Position numbers and translations under genes: made by a program
In this document: positions 51,025-63,538 of the stretch, piece by piece
Numbering within the stretch: the stretch's first letter is position 1
How the letters are laid out: each line of letters begins with the position of its first letter
Assembly (NCBI GenBank): GCA_022497155.1
Contig: MU385768.1
Location: 186,001-250,000 of the forward strand
Direction of reading: 5' to 3'
From: Whalleya microplaca
Taxonomy: Eukaryota > Ascomycota > Sordariomycetes > Xylariales > Xylariaceae
DNA length: 64,000 nucleotides
The notes under the pieces: model-generated
Seen by the model: the letters and a program-made list of their open reading frames with translations, nothing else
Database searches by the model: none
Told to the model about the DNA's origin: nothing

Positions 51025-52026
51025 GGCAGCGAGTCAGCAATATTTTGTTTGGCTCAGAGATAGCCACGAGGTCTCGTTAATTTGTTTGTATGTTTGTAAA
51101 TTGCTTCACCCGATTGCCGGTTGCTGGTCAGAAGTTAAGCTGGAATTGTGGCAAGGGCGCTCTGTATTTATCGGTAGGCGGGAGGGTGGTTGATGCGATT
51201 CACACTATCCTGTCCGTGACTCTGGAGGGATACCCGAAGCCAACGGACATGTCTTCAGGTGAGTCTTTGGGTGAGAAAAAGGCAAAGGGAAGCTGGTGAT
51301 GTAGTGGAATGATCAGCGTGCAGTCAGTCTGCGCGCAACATTGAATGACAAGCTCAGCTACATACGCAGTAATAAAATCAAAGAAAATCGGTACCTACGT
51401 ACCTCCAATCTTGAGCTTGGAGAATGCAGGCGCGCTTGGTCCATATAGGCACCCGTGTACCCCTGTTAGCGCATCGGAAGTCTGGTTATTCCATGAGGTC
51501 CTTTGGACATGTACATACCTCTTATGTGGAGCTGATGATTTGTAGCCAATCATATCCATGTATCAATGACTGAATGCAGGCACGTCGTGCTAGCACCTAC
51601 ATTTCGGTACAGTCGGAGTACCTCAGATACGTAAGGTACATACATAGGTACTTGGGTACATACGTAGCTTCCAGCCTGGAACGGTTGGGGCAAGTACCGA
51701 TGTACCTAACCACCTACTGTGTACCTAATGACTGGAGCTCTGGCAAGGCAGGCAGCTAGCTTCCAGTCGTCAGCTCCATCTCAGGCAGGTAGCCTCGCTG
51801 TGATTTCATCAAACACCCTCCACACTATTTACCATCTACCCTCGAGACAAACACATCGCAGCCAGCTCAATTGATACTACTCTTCAGCTATCAAAGTTGG
51901 GCTGTTTGACAATACAACGCATCAGTTTCTATTGCTGAAACCAACTCCTCATCGTTGGACTGAAAAACGCATACAACACATATATCGTCCCCAGATCCCA
52001 GGTCAGATCAGATCAGATCAGCCAGC
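51025..52026. other. Divergent promoter region, Nup159 / proteasome beta-2
   Basis: 1.0 kb shared upstream DNA. Rich in GTACCTA/TAGGTA motifs between about 51600 and 51730 and with an AGATC repeat just before 52020. No gene seen. Confidence 0.5.
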
Positions 52027-52905
52027 ATGCCCGGCTTCGACTTCTCAAACTACAACCGCAATGCCGCTCTACACGCGCGGGGTGTGCCTCTGCCCAAGGC
52101 CACCAGCACAGGTACCACGATCGTTGGGTGCATATTTGATGGAGGTGTTGTGGTTCGTCCAGAGATGTCTCCTCGCGCCGTAGGTATTGTCAAACTGATT
52201 CAATTTGGGTAGATCGCTGCCGATACTCGAGCTACGAGCGGTCCCATCGTCGCCGACAAGAACTGCGAGAAGCTGCATTATATCTCTCCCCAGATTTGGT
52301 GTGCCGGCGCCGGTACAGCTGCCGATACCGAGTTCACCACCGCCCTCATCTCTTCCCAGCTCGAGCTACACTCTCTCTCCACCGGCCGGAAACCCCGTGT
52401 TGTTACCTGCATGACCCTCCTGAAGCAGCACCTTTTCCGATACCAAGGCCACATCGGAGCCTACCTCGTAGTGGCTGGTGTTGATCCCACAGGTACCCAC
52501 CTCTTCACAGTTCATGCTCATGGCAGCACAGACAAGCTTCCGTACGTCACTATGGGCTCGGGATCGCTCGCCGCCATGTCTGTCTTCGAATCGCAATGGA
52601 AGCCAAACTGCACCAAGGAGGATGCCATGGACCTCTGCTCGCGGGCCATTCAGGCTGGTATATTTAACGATCTAGGATCAGGATCCAACGTGGACTTGGC
52701 TGTCATCACGGCAGATAAGACTACTCTGCATCGCGGCTTCGTCAAGCCCAATGAGCGCAGCCAGAAGCTGAAGAACTACAAGTTCAAGCGGGGCACCACC
52801 GCAGTACTGAACGAGAAGGTTATCACCAAGGACGAGATCGGAAAGTACGTCAGCGTACAAGAGTTAGAGTCGGCCGAGGGCGAGCAGATGGATGTTGACT
52901 CGTGA
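52027..52905 (+). CDS. PUP1: 20S proteasome subunit beta-2 (trypsin-like active site)
   Basis: Exons 52027-52152 and 52213-52905 give 272 residues. A 29-residue propeptide ends in STG, and cleavage there exposes Thr30 as the N-terminal nucleophile (TTIVGC). With the splice chosen here, Asp17 (AADTRATSG) and Lys33 (DKNCEKL) of the mature subunit fall at their conserved positions, and GSGSLAAM follows later. The subunit supplies the trypsin-like activity of the core particle. The intron (60 nt) uses the weak donor GTTCGT; a better-looking GTAGGT 27 nt downstream would leave a 33-nt intron and insert nine residues before the catalytic Asp, so I reject it. The C-terminal tail (about 35 residues, [16 protein letters not shown] at the end) fits the beta-2 extension that wraps beta-3. 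Confidence 0.95.
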
Positions 52906-54710
52906 GGGAACGAAGCGCATGACTAGAAACGAATGAACTACCGAACTACCGGTGCGGCGTCTCTGTACTGATATGTAGTTGATAATAGAGTCGTGACGAG
53001 AGACCACGTTATGGCTATCATCTACGTCGGGGCAATCACCTACTTTTTACATTGTAAGAGTATTGATGAGTTGTGACTAATTGAAGATCTACCACCTTTG
53101 TCAAACGCAAAATAGGTGATTCCTTCACCCATACCCGTCATGCTTGTGTATAGACTCTTATTTACGATTAACCCCAAACTGAGGCTGGAAGCGTCCCCGT
53201 TTTTCTCTTGGCACGACTGGAAAGACGACATGCAGCTTTTATATCTATAGGTAATATAAGATTCGCACGGTGGTTTTTGGTGGGAAAGTTTTCTGTTTTC
53301 TTCCTCGCGGGCCTTTTCAGAAAAAGCTGACTTGAAAATCCACGGTTGCCAGTCGCAAAAATCGCAGTGCCTACAGTAGCTAAGTGCATCAAGTAAGTTT
53401 ACTAGGTGTTCAAGACCATGCCCAAAATTCATGGTGACAAGAAGAAATGAAGCATCCAAGGAGACACATTCGTCTATTTTATCCAGGCTTATAACCCGGT
53501 GATATGGCCGTCTGGGACACTTTCAGGAGAAGGCTTTGAAGCCGCTCATATGCGTTACAGGCATTCCGATCCCGTGAATCGACGATACAAGAGGTCGAAT
53601 TCTGTCCGGCTCCCACCACTTCCTATCAACAGCAGTGTATGTATGCTACGAAGCTCGCCAAGTTGCTCTACCAAGGGGTCACTAGCGTTCATATTGGACG
53701 ACAGATACATATAGTTTACAATGTGCAGAGTACGGAGTAGGTATTGTCATATATGTACATACATACTGAAGCAGACGTGCTTCACGTCTATTGGCAAACG
53801 ATTCTCCATCCAAATGGTCCGTAGACTAGAGACAAGGGTAACAAGTCAGCGAGTACGAGCTACGGATATTAGGTAACCAACTCCATCGTACGCAGTATGT
53901 AAGCAGGGGGAAATGCGGGGAAACAAGTTTTCCTCTCTTCAACTTTACTGCAACCCTAATAACTTAGATGATTCCAGTAGCCTAACAAGTTGGTCTAGAC
54001 CAATGGTTGGTATGCGTCAAAACTCACCAGTCCTTACCGATGACATCACGGTGCCTAGCAGAGAAGCATACAATGATTTCTCCAGACTATGTTGAGATAT
54101 ATATATATATATATATTCTCCTAGAAATATGTATCAGTGTACATACACATAGGGTGTAATCCGTATGTAAGGTACCAAATAGGAACAGTGGAGTGACGAC
54201 GATGATCATTGATCAGGCACGGTACCACCCATGGCACCGGCTTGGCCATGTCTGGCCATGTCAAGGTCAAGCCAAGCGACCAGCCCCGCTAGCCAGCAGA
54301 GCAGCCAGAAAGCTTCAGCTTCTACGCAGTAAGAAGGCTTTCCACACAATACGAGCTAAGGTTGCTCCCTGCCGCAGATGATATAGCAGTTCCTTGGTAC
54401 AGGTTGACCTACATTGGTAGCGGGCGACCTAGTGCTCCTATTGGCAGCCTCGGTTGTAGGCTGTAGCTGCAGAATGATCAACCATGGCAGTTCTGTCAGC
54501 CGACCTTTCCACGTTTCCCGGCCCTTCCATTGAGTCCCTTGCAGTATCCCCTTCAGCGTTTCCTTCTCTTGTAAAGCGCCTGGAGCTTTCATGGTGCAGA
54601 TGGGCTCTGCTGCTGTTGAAGACTAAAAAGTCGGGAAGCTGAAGCCCTCCATTAAGTATATGCCGTGATTACATGATTGTACAACAGCCTGCGGTTGTAA
54701 GAATAGCACC
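52906..54710. other. Intergenic, 1.8 kb
   Basis: Between proteasome beta-2 and trehalase, both plus. Contains an (AT)n microsatellite at about 54096-54116. Minus frames at 53040-53459 and 54356-54592 show no domain. No gene or tRNA recognised. Confidence 0.5.
54096..54116. repeat. (AT)n microsatellite
   Basis: About ten AT dinucleotides in a row, in intergenic DNA 600 nt upstream of the trehalase gene. Confidence 0.9.
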
Positions 54711-57349
54711 ATGGGTCGATTAGGCTTTGCTATAGTATTGGCTCTTGCCTCGCCTTCTCTAGTTCATACGCTGTATCAGAATGGCTCAACGTTTACGCCT
54801 TGTGACTCGCCTCTATACTGCCGTGGTGAAATCTTGAAGCAGATAGAGCTTGCTCAACCCTTCTCCGACTCTAAGACTTTCGTGGATCTGTGAGTATAAA
54901 ACTGTTCCCAAGCAATGATGGGCATGTGCTTACCAGCAAACAGCCCGACGAAGGCCCCCTTGGATGAAGTCATTGCAGCGTTTGACAAGCTCACCAAACC
55001 ACTCGCCAATAATACTGAACTCAATGACTTCCTTTCCACCTATTTCGGCAAGGCGGGTTCTGAGCTGGCCCCGGTCCCAACTGACCAGCTAAAGACCGAT
55101 CCTGTCTTCCTAGACAAGGTTCATGATCCCGTTATCAAGCAATTTGTACAAAAAGTCATCAATATCTGGCCAGATTTGACACGCACCTACGTTGGTGCCG
55201 GTAACTGCACAGGCTGTGTTAACAGCTTTATCCCACTCAATCGTACTTTCGTCGTTGCCGGTGGCCGATTTAGAGAAGCCTACTATTGGGATTCGTTCTG
55301 GATCTTAGAGGGCCTTCTACGCACTGGTGGCAGCTTTACTGAGATTTCGAGGTTAGCTTGACATCATGATGAGGGTAGAAGTTCAAGTATGCTGAAAGGC
55401 TTATAGGAATATAATCGAGAACTTCCTAGACTTTGTTGACCAGTTTGGATTTGTACCAAATGGTGCACGAATATGTATGTCTTCACACGACTTTTCCTAT
55501 CCTGGGGAGGGTTTGACGGGTTCCGGGGTCTTCAGAATTCAAGTATCAAAAGGAAATGCTAATTGGTGGCAGACTACCTGAATCGCTCGCAGCCGCCCGT
55601 CTTGACACAGATGGTCAAGACTTACGTCGACTATACAAACGACACAAGCATACTAGAACGTGCCTTGCCACTATTGATCAAGGAACATAAATTTTGGATA
55701 GACAACCGAACAGTAGAGATCCCTTCAGGCAGTCACACATATTCCTTAGCCAGGTTTGTAGTCCTAGTGATCGATTGTATACTTTTTGGGCTTACTAATA
55801 TGTCTCGGATAGATATGGGGTTCAGAACACAGAGCCGAGACCAGAGGTATGCGAATCCCAACCCCATTCATGATACACATCACCACTGCTTCTTGAAACG
55901 CGACTGCATGTCTCGGTATATCCAGAGACCTTTCACTGGTAGAATCAATCCACAGCTCAAAGAAATACCTTCATGGCTTTACAAATGTAGCAAGGACTAA
56001 CTATGACTACTATAGTCCTATCGCGAGGACTATATCACCGCCAATAATGCGTCCTACTATGCTAAATCTGGTATCATTTATCCCGAGACGAAGCCCCTGA
56101 ACGATACTGAGAAGTCTATACTCTACGCCAATCTAGCATCAGGAGCCGAGTCAGGGTGGGACTACAGCTCACGTTGGATTGCCAACCCATCTGATGCTGC
56201 AAATGACGTCTATTTCCCACTGCGGTCTCTCAACACCGCCAACGTAATTGGCGTTGACTTGAACTCGATCTTGTATGCCAACGAGATTACTATCGCAGGC
56301 TATCTGAAAGATAGTGGTGATTCCAATTCGGCTGCAGAATACGAGGAAATGGCGAAGAATCGTTCAGCAGCCATGTATACCTTGCTGTGGAACGATCAGT
56401 ACAAAAGTTATTTTGACTACAACCTGACTTCAAACTCACAGAACCTTTACGTGCCATCGGACTCAGATACTACGCCTGCGCAGAAAGCAGATGCTCCTAA
56501 AGGTTATCAAGTCTCCTTCAATGCGGGCCAATTCTATCCATTTTGGCTAGGCGCGGCGCCACCCCAGCTCAAGAATGATCCCCTAGCAGTGAGACTGGCC
56601 TTCCAGCGCGTTGCCGACCTGCTCTCCGAGAAAGCAGGTGCCATTGCTGCAACGAACTTCCTGACCGGCCAGCAGTGGGATCAACCAAACGTTTGGCCTC
56701 CCCTGATGTACGTGTTCATGAAAGGTCTCCTCAAAACGCCACCAACATTTGGTAGTGAGGATCCCTACTACGTCGAGACGCAAAATCTTTCATTAAAATT
56801 AGCCCAGCGCTATCTGGACAGTACGTTCTGCACGTGGCGCGCGACAGGCGGCTCTACCGATGAAACTCCCAAACTCGGTGGTCTCGGCCCAGATGACGTG
56901 GGGATCATGTTTGAAAAGTACGCGGATAATTCAACCAATGCCGCCGGCAGTGGGGGCGAATATGAGGTCGTCGAGGGGTTTGGTTGGACAAATGGCGTGT
57001 TAATAGTACGTGATGTCGAAGTTTCTTTTTTCATCCCTTCTATCCCCTTTGGCCATATAAAAGGGCAAACATTATCTCCCGCTTGCAGGTTTTGATCTCA
57101 TGTTCATTACAACCCTTTAAACATCACAAGAAACCTTCCAGACCAAACATTTACTAACCCACGATACTCTAGTGGACTGTCGACACGTTTGGCGACAAGC
57201 TAACGAGACCGGATTGTGGGTTTATCACTTCGAGAAGTACTGGGTCTGGCAAGGCGAAAAGAAACTTCGTTGGCCAGAGTGCGGTTGAGTTATCACCCCA
57301 CGATGCTCGGTGGATAGTGAAGTCTGACCGGACACCCCCCAGGCATTGA
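54711..57349 (+). CDS. Secreted trehalase, glycoside hydrolase family 37
   Basis: Seven exons: 54711-54889, 54944-55351, 55407-55474, 55573-55753, 55813-55846 (34 nt), 56016-57005 and 57173-57349, giving 678 residues. GH37 enzymes split trehalose into two glucoses with inversion. The N-terminus is a signal peptide (MGRLGFAIVLALASPSLVHT), so the enzyme is secreted or vacuolar rather than the cytosolic neutral form. Signatures: AGGRFREAYYWDSFW (trehalase signature 1), ESGWDYSSRW with the general-acid Asp, QQWDQPNVWPPLMY (signature 2), and GGEYEVVEGFGWTNGV with the general-base Glu. Several N-x-S/T sites are present. The split into short exons explains why no single long frame covers it. No key residue is missing. 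Confidence 0.94.
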
Positions 57350-57694
57350 ACAGCCATTTGCCATCTAGTAAGACTTGGGAAGGTGAGAGGTTAGCAAGGT
57401 TGTTTGGCTACCAAGTTTTTTTACTGTCAACGCTAGAACTATAGTCTTAATATAATACAGACAGACGCACCCACAGTTTTTCCCTTCATAGCTTGATGTT
57501 ACCTATTCTAGGCACCGACATTTCATGATTATTAGGTGATCGCAGGACACGATATGTTGATAGCGGACCTCATTCATTCCTCGATGGCAAGTCTATGCTT
57601 AAAAACGGAAACGATATCTAAAAGTACTGGCTCGCAGTTGAAACAGTATCCCGTCGACAATGTAGTAAAGTATTGCATCTAAAGTCAGGTTTAA
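57350..57694. other. Convergent intergenic region
   Basis: 3' flanks of the trehalase (plus) and GNAT (minus) genes; AT-rich, no gene seen. Confidence 0.5.
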
Positions 57695-58282
57695 TCAACC
57701 TTCTACATCCTCCCGAGTCAACCCAAACATCATATTGTCTAAGATCAGCCCATCCTTGTATACAGCGTGCCTTCTTACACCTTCTTTAACGAATCCAGAT
57801 TTCACGAGCACACGCTCGCTTGCGGGATTTGAAGAGAACACACCGGCTTCAATTCTCACAAGGTCAGGGAATTCCTTGAACGCCCACCTGGCAAAGCCGT
57901 GGGCAGCCGAAGTCATGATACCCTTGCCCCAACTCCGCCTCCCGAGCAAGTAGCCCAACTCGCGAGTGCGACATTTAAAGTCAGGCAGAGCGTCCTTCAA
58001 GCCGATGCTCCCAGCGTATGCCCCGTCCAGGGTGCAAATGGCGAAGTCGACCGTGGGTTGCCGCGATCGACATAGCTGTATCCAGGACTTGGCATCAGAC
58101 AAAGTGTAGGGCTTTGGAAAGGCGTTCGACAGCGTTCTAGCCACCTCGGGGTCGTTGGCTTCCAAGGCCATCGCTTCGGCATCACTGTCTTCGAAAGGTC
58201 GCAGGTAGCACTTGTCAGTGACGAAGATAGCCGTTGCAGGAACAACATGGCCTGAGATTGTCTGTTTTGGGGGGTTCTCCAT
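57695..58282 (-). CDS. GNAT-family N-acetyltransferase (RimJ/RimL-like)
   Basis: Single exon, 195 residues, ATG at 58282. GNAT enzymes move an acetyl group from acetyl-CoA to an amine. The order of elements fits the Acetyltransf_3 type: CYLRPFEDSDAEAM (beta-1 and alpha-1), DFAICTLDGAYAGSIGL (beta-2 to beta-4), ELGYLLGRRSWGKGIMTSAA, whose RRSWGKG forms the acetyl-CoA pyrophosphate loop, then RIEAGVFSSNPASERVLVKSGF and VRRHAVYKDGLILDNMMFGL. No signal peptide or membrane segment. The substrate (small amine, antibiotic or protein N-terminus) cannot be told from the sequence. Confidence 0.92.
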   Translation of the reverse strand: MENPPKQTISGHVVPATAIFVTDKCYLRPFEDSDAEAMALEANDPEVARTLSNAFPKPYTLSDAKSWIQLCRSRQPTVDFAICTLDGAYAGSIGLKDALPDFKCRTRELGYLLGRRSWGKGIMTSAAHGFARWAFKEFPDLVRIEAGVFSSNPASERVLVKSGFVKEGVRRHAVYKDGLILDNMMFGLTREDVEG

Positions 58283-59071
58283 AACGACGACTGTACAGTC
58301 CTGTCTACTGCAAAGCTATCATTATCTATCCAGATACGGACGAAGTAAGAGAACTAACTGGAGTCGTAGTATTATACCCAAAATAGCTAATCAATATACT
58401 ATGTAAGTGCCAACTAGAACAAGATTGATCCTCAATATTGGAGGTAGACTACCTATATATACACACACATACAGAGAGAGATATCTATACTATAATGTTT
58501 TTACAGGGGTGAATGAGCGTAGAGTCATACCGATTGTTCCACGACGATACCTAAAAAGTGTGTGGCTTGAAGACTCACTCATACATATGTACGGGATTTG
58601 ATGAGTACCTACCTATTTGAGAGCCCCTGTCATGTAAGCCGACAGTGCGAGATCTAACCTGGAAAAGATTGGGTACAGTACGCTTATGCAACTAAGAGAT
58701 GGCATGACATGGTCTGTGCTCAAGCTATACTACCATTAGCCACGCGGCATCGGCCAGATCGGCCCACGAGGCTGCCAAGCCCCTTAGAATTGGTCCCTGA
58801 AAGGTGAAGGTGGCCTTTCGATTGCTTCGACTTTTCCCCTTCTTTGCGCGCGCGCTTCACATTCCCTACTTTTCCTACCTAGGTAGATTTACATGTGAGC
58901 TCAATTCCTCCAATGCGGCGTCCACGGTGATTTCGCAGTCACTGCTCTTGTCCTGTTGTTCTACTTCTCTCCTTGCACCTATAGAAATCTAGGTCGAGGT
59001 CCTTTTTTGTCCTTTGCGCACGTCTAATCGAGCTTTTTGCGAGTCGTAGCTATCCGACCTTGCAACACAAC
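58283..59071. other. Divergent promoter region, GNAT / ERV46
   Basis: 790 bp with an (AT/AC/AG) mixed dinucleotide tract at about 58455-58485. No gene seen. Confidence 0.5.
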
Positions 59072-60557
59072 ATGCCTGCCAAATCCCGATTCACAAGGCT
59101 GGATGCCTTCACCAAGACCGTCGAGGATGCAAGGATACGAACTACTTCGGGTGGAATTGTCACAATCGTGTCCCTGATTGTCGTCCTTTACCTGGCTTGG
59201 GGGGAATGGTCCGACTACAGGAGGATAATCATCCATCCCGAGCTTATTGTTGACAAGGGCAGAGGTACAGTGAACTCCAAACCCCGTTCTCGTCACCAGT
59301 CAATTCTCTTACAAGTCCATATCAGGAGAACGAATGGAGATACATATGAACATTAGCTTCCCCAGACTCCCCTGCGAACTATTGACTCTCGATGTGATGG
59401 ATGTCTCTGGCGAGCAACAACATGGCGTGTTGCACGGCGTTAAGAAGGTCAGACTACAGCCCGTATCTCAAGGGAGTGGTGTCATTGATGAAACCGCCTT
59501 ATCTCTGTGAGTTATTCATCGATGCTCTTCGGCTGTCCGTTCTAGCTAACCACGGCTCAGTCACGGTTCGGACCAGACTGCGCAGCATCTGGACCCTAAC
59601 TACTGCGGTGTCTGCTACGGTGCGACAGCTCCGAGCAACGCCGAGAAGCCTGGCTGCTGTAACACTTGCGACGAGGTCCGAGAAGCATACGCGCAGGCAT
59701 CTTGGGCTTTCGGTAGGGGCGAAGGCGTGGAACAGTGCCAACGCGAGCACTACGCCGAGAAATTGGACGAGCAGAGACATGAAGGCTGTCGCATCGAGGG
59801 GGCGATCCGTGTTAACAAGGTCATTGGCAACTTCCACTTCGCGCCGGGTCGGAGTTTTAGCAATGGCAACATGCACGTTCACGATCTGAAGAATTACTGG
59901 GATAGTCCGGTGCGACACTCATTCGAGCATGAGATTCACCAGCTTCGCTTTGGACCTCAACTTCCCGAGGATATCGCACGAAAGCATGCGAAAAACAGTC
60001 CTTGGACTAACCACCACCTGAATCCGCTGGACCAAGTGAAGCAGACTACCGATGACGCCAACTTCAACTTTATGTACTTTGTGAAAGTGGTTCCCACTGC
60101 GTACCTGTCCCTTGGCTGGTCAGATTCTAACGGATACACTGGAGCGGCGAGTGAGGATGCCGGGCTTGGGAGCCTTGGCAGCGCGTTCGATGGAAGCATG
60201 GAGACACATCAGTACTCTGTCACGAGCCATAAGCGAAGTCTAGCAGGCGGTGACGATGCGGCCGAGGGCCACCAGGAGCGAATGCACGCCAGAGGTGGTA
60301 TTCCAGGAGTTTTTTTCTCTTACGTAAGCGACCACCGTGAGTCCATCATCAGACTATAGCTCCATTTACTAATAAAATCGCAGGATATCTCTCCAATGAA
60401 GGTTATCAACCGCGAAGAGCGTGCTAAAACGTTTGCTGGTTTCCTAGCGGGTCTCTGTGCCGTAATCGGTGGTACCCTAACCGTTGCCGCAGCTGTCGAT
60501 AGGGGTGTATATGAAGGGGCAACAAGGCTGAGAAAATTGCAGTCGAAAAATCTTTAG
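59072..60557 (+). CDS. ERV46: ER-Golgi cargo receptor Erv46 (ERGIC-3 family)
   Basis: Exons 59072-59264, 59326-59506, 59561-60323 and 60384-60557 give 436 residues. Erv46 forms a complex with Erv41 that cycles in COPII and COPI vesicles and retrieves escaped ER proteins. The N-terminus SRFTRLDAFTKTVEDARIRT is the conserved cytosolic lead, followed by a membrane segment (GGIVTIVSLIVVLYLAW). The lumenal domain has the family's cysteine motif CGVCYGA then CCNTC, and GNFHFAPGRSF. A second membrane segment, FAGFLAGLCAVIGGTLTVAAAV, lies close to the short basic cytosolic tail (RLRKLQSKNL). The two-anchor layout and Cys motifs make the call secure. One odd point is the long Gly/Asp/Glu-rich loop before the last exon. 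Confidence 0.95.
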
Positions 60558-63310
60558 AGAATCATCTCGATGTAAATTAACGCCCGATCATGATATTCTT
60601 TATCGCTTGATCTGTGATACATTGGAAATGGAGTTACCGGCTAGTTTAGGGAACAAAGAAAACAAAGTGTCCGTCTCATTGCTCGATGCGTGCATTATTT
60701 GTGTGTCTCCTCTATTTCATGCAGCCAATGACTACTATCATCAGCTTTATAAGCGTCTAAGGGTGAGACGTTGAGGGAGAGGGGGGAAGGGTACCCACAT
60801 ACGTTGGCTATCTATCCACCGTGGATCGTAACCTATTTGTTATATCCTATCTAATGTAGTTGAACATGTGCACACATGTATGTTATACATAAAGGTATGT
60901 ACATATGAAATCTTAGCTTACCTACCTACATAATACGTTGGCTGGTTGGCAACCTAACTTCCCCACAAGATTGACTTTCGATGAACATCTCAGCTGTGAG
61001 ACTTGAGTGGCTGAGTGGCTAGCACAGGAACCGCGGACCTAGTGGATGCCCGGGTGGTTTTAGTCAGGGGTAGGGCGGTGCCACGATCATCATGGCTTGA
61101 CTCCTCGAGACCTTATCCTGACCTCATCGTTCCTGCAGACACACTTCGTGTTTGTAGCTGGTGTATGCAAGGCCCTACCCTGCTCCTCGTTAGATTCTGA
61201 AGCAATGTAGTGTTATGTATTCAATTGTCCAGGCTCATAAGGATGAGGGTGGACAAATGAGAGGCTCATTACGGAGTAAGTAGGTACCCTTACTGCCTTA
61301 TTAGATGCATGCAGGTAGGCCAGCCGCAGAAGGGTCTCGCTCTGGTAGCTTAATGTGTAGAAATAAGGTATTGATGAAGGCATGACAAGGTTTGCTTTAC
61401 AGAATTGAGTGTCTTTCAGCGGTACCTACATACATGTACAGCCCTGATGGCCGCATTTGCCCCCCTCCTGGTTGGCGGTCAGCCACTTGCAGGTCCTCTA
61501 TTCATAGCCGGACGTGCGGTTTCCAAGCTACATAGTTACCATATGTTTCAAACAGAGTATATCGTAGTTTATTGTGTATAGCCATTCGCTTAATTATGAA
61601 CTATGAAGATAAGACCGCCGAGAGGCTTCGTGTTTTATTCGCACAAGGCCGTTGTTTCGTACGGACAGCTATGACAAGTGGTTTTACAAGTGTGTAACAA
61701 CAACCAGCGGAGGTAGTACGGAGTACCATACACATACATATATAGTCCCCCTAATTATTATATAGGTAGGTACGCTATACCTAGCCATTTTATTTAGTAG
61801 TACAGGTATAGACATGTGATCTTAAAGTAGTCGCTGAATCCTGTGTCAATGGAGGTAGCGAAAGGTTCATGTTGTCGTTAAGGTTAGCTTCTCCAGAAGT
61901 CCAGCTCATCTTAACATTGTGGGTATGACACAGACTCAGCTTTGCAAGAACATGACAGCTTTGCCATGAGAGCACAAATTCACTCTGGCACAAGTGCAAA
62001 TTTTCCTTTCTTTCTGTGATACAACATAGAAGTGAGGCTCACACCATAGTACAGCAGGTGGAGGGATGGATGACAAGAACCAGACCCAAAAGGCGAGACT
62101 GCTAGCCAATGCCCCTAACCTAGAGCAGGTGGAAGACGGACAGAGCTAGAAAGGAAGGATTGAGAGCTAATTCTGGTCCACGTTTCTTGTACACTCCTGT
62201 CTCGCTGAAGTAGAGACTGCTCTGTCTATTACGACAAGCAGAGTGAACTCTTTCACATGTATTCCGTATGTGTGTTTTTGCTGCCGAATCCATTGACTAC
62301 ATGTATTTTATTATGCTCCCGGAGTGACGGGTGCCGCACCTGGCCTCTGCAGGTGGCCGGCGTTCGAAGGGTACTTATTACATACTTAAGGTACAAGTGC
62401 TCTCATCCCTGCTCCACCGGCCTCAAATTTGGACAGCTCCTTTTATTAAGGTACGCAGTATGTAATCTGCACGTGTATAAGTAGGAAGGGCTTATCCAAA
62501 CCAGCACGGGAATGGCGTCACGGCGCAATTACCTATTGTTGACGACTTGTTATTATTATTAATCGGTTCTACTACCGTATATATGTAAATATGTGAGGAT
62601 CTCGGGGGAAGCAAAAAACTAACTACATACATGGTCCTACTTATAATTACGTGGTACATATATACATATGTAGGAGATGCGCGACCCCTGAAAGGCATCC
62701 GAGAGCTGGACAGTGGAGAGGAAGATTGTATACATGTGTGGGCAAGTACATGTACTTGCATATGTGCAGCACAATGGATGCACGGCACAGGTAGATGGAC
62801 CAGAGATAGGCCCGTACTCGTATGTACTGCAGCGCCAAGAAACCCGGCTGATCTTAATACATGTAGCCTGTATGTAGGTCGGGGCCAGCCTGCCACAGCG
62901 GCCAGCGGCCATTCAACAGTACCTACATAGATACGGATTAGGTCAGAGAGATGATGCGAACAGGGTCGATTGATAGTTCAGGGTCGATTGTTTCTTTTCC
63001 TCCACACCACATACGGCAATACATACATACTACCCTCTCTACCTACAACACCTACATACACACAACATACCACACCGTACACATGATCCTCCGCCCTTCT
63101 TCACCCTGTTGAGGTTTGGTCCGGTCCTCCTTTGGTGATCCAGTCATCGTCCACTCTCTTCCTACTCTTTTTTTTTCTTTTCTTTCATGTTTCTCTTCTC
63201 TATTATGCAAGCCTGCCAATTCGTTACACCAGTCAAACTACACGGTTTACTTAGTCCCTAAGGAGGCACCTTGTTCAATTGTCCGCCAAACCCCCTTTCT
63301 GTCACAGTCA

Positions 63311-63372
63311 CCGTCGCCGTCGCCGTCGCCATCGAAAGTGTAGCATCATCCTACAGCATCCTACAGCATCCT
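63311..63372. repeat. Two adjacent short tandem repeats (CCGTCG and CTACAGCATC)
   Basis: Four CCGTCG/CCATCG units are followed about 10 nt later by three copies of a CTACAGCATC-like 10-mer, about 500 nt upstream of the ATG at 63854. Confidence 0.8.
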
Positions 63373-63489
63373 TTGTCATTATCGCCAAACCCTAATGTTC
63401 GCCATCAATTAAATGCCACAATTCTCGACACACCACCAGACCCTGCAGTTTAGTGCCCAGATAATTCCGATAATTCATCCTCGTCCTGC

Positions 63490-63538
63490 CAAGCGACCAA
63501 GCGACCAAGCGACCCAGCAACCAAGCAACCAAGCGACC
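63490..63538. repeat. 8-bp tandem repeat (CAAGCGAC)
   Basis: About six copies of an 8-bp unit CAAGCGAC with single-base variants (GCGACC/GCAACC), in the pyrimidine-rich upstream region of the right-edge gene. Confidence 0.85.
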
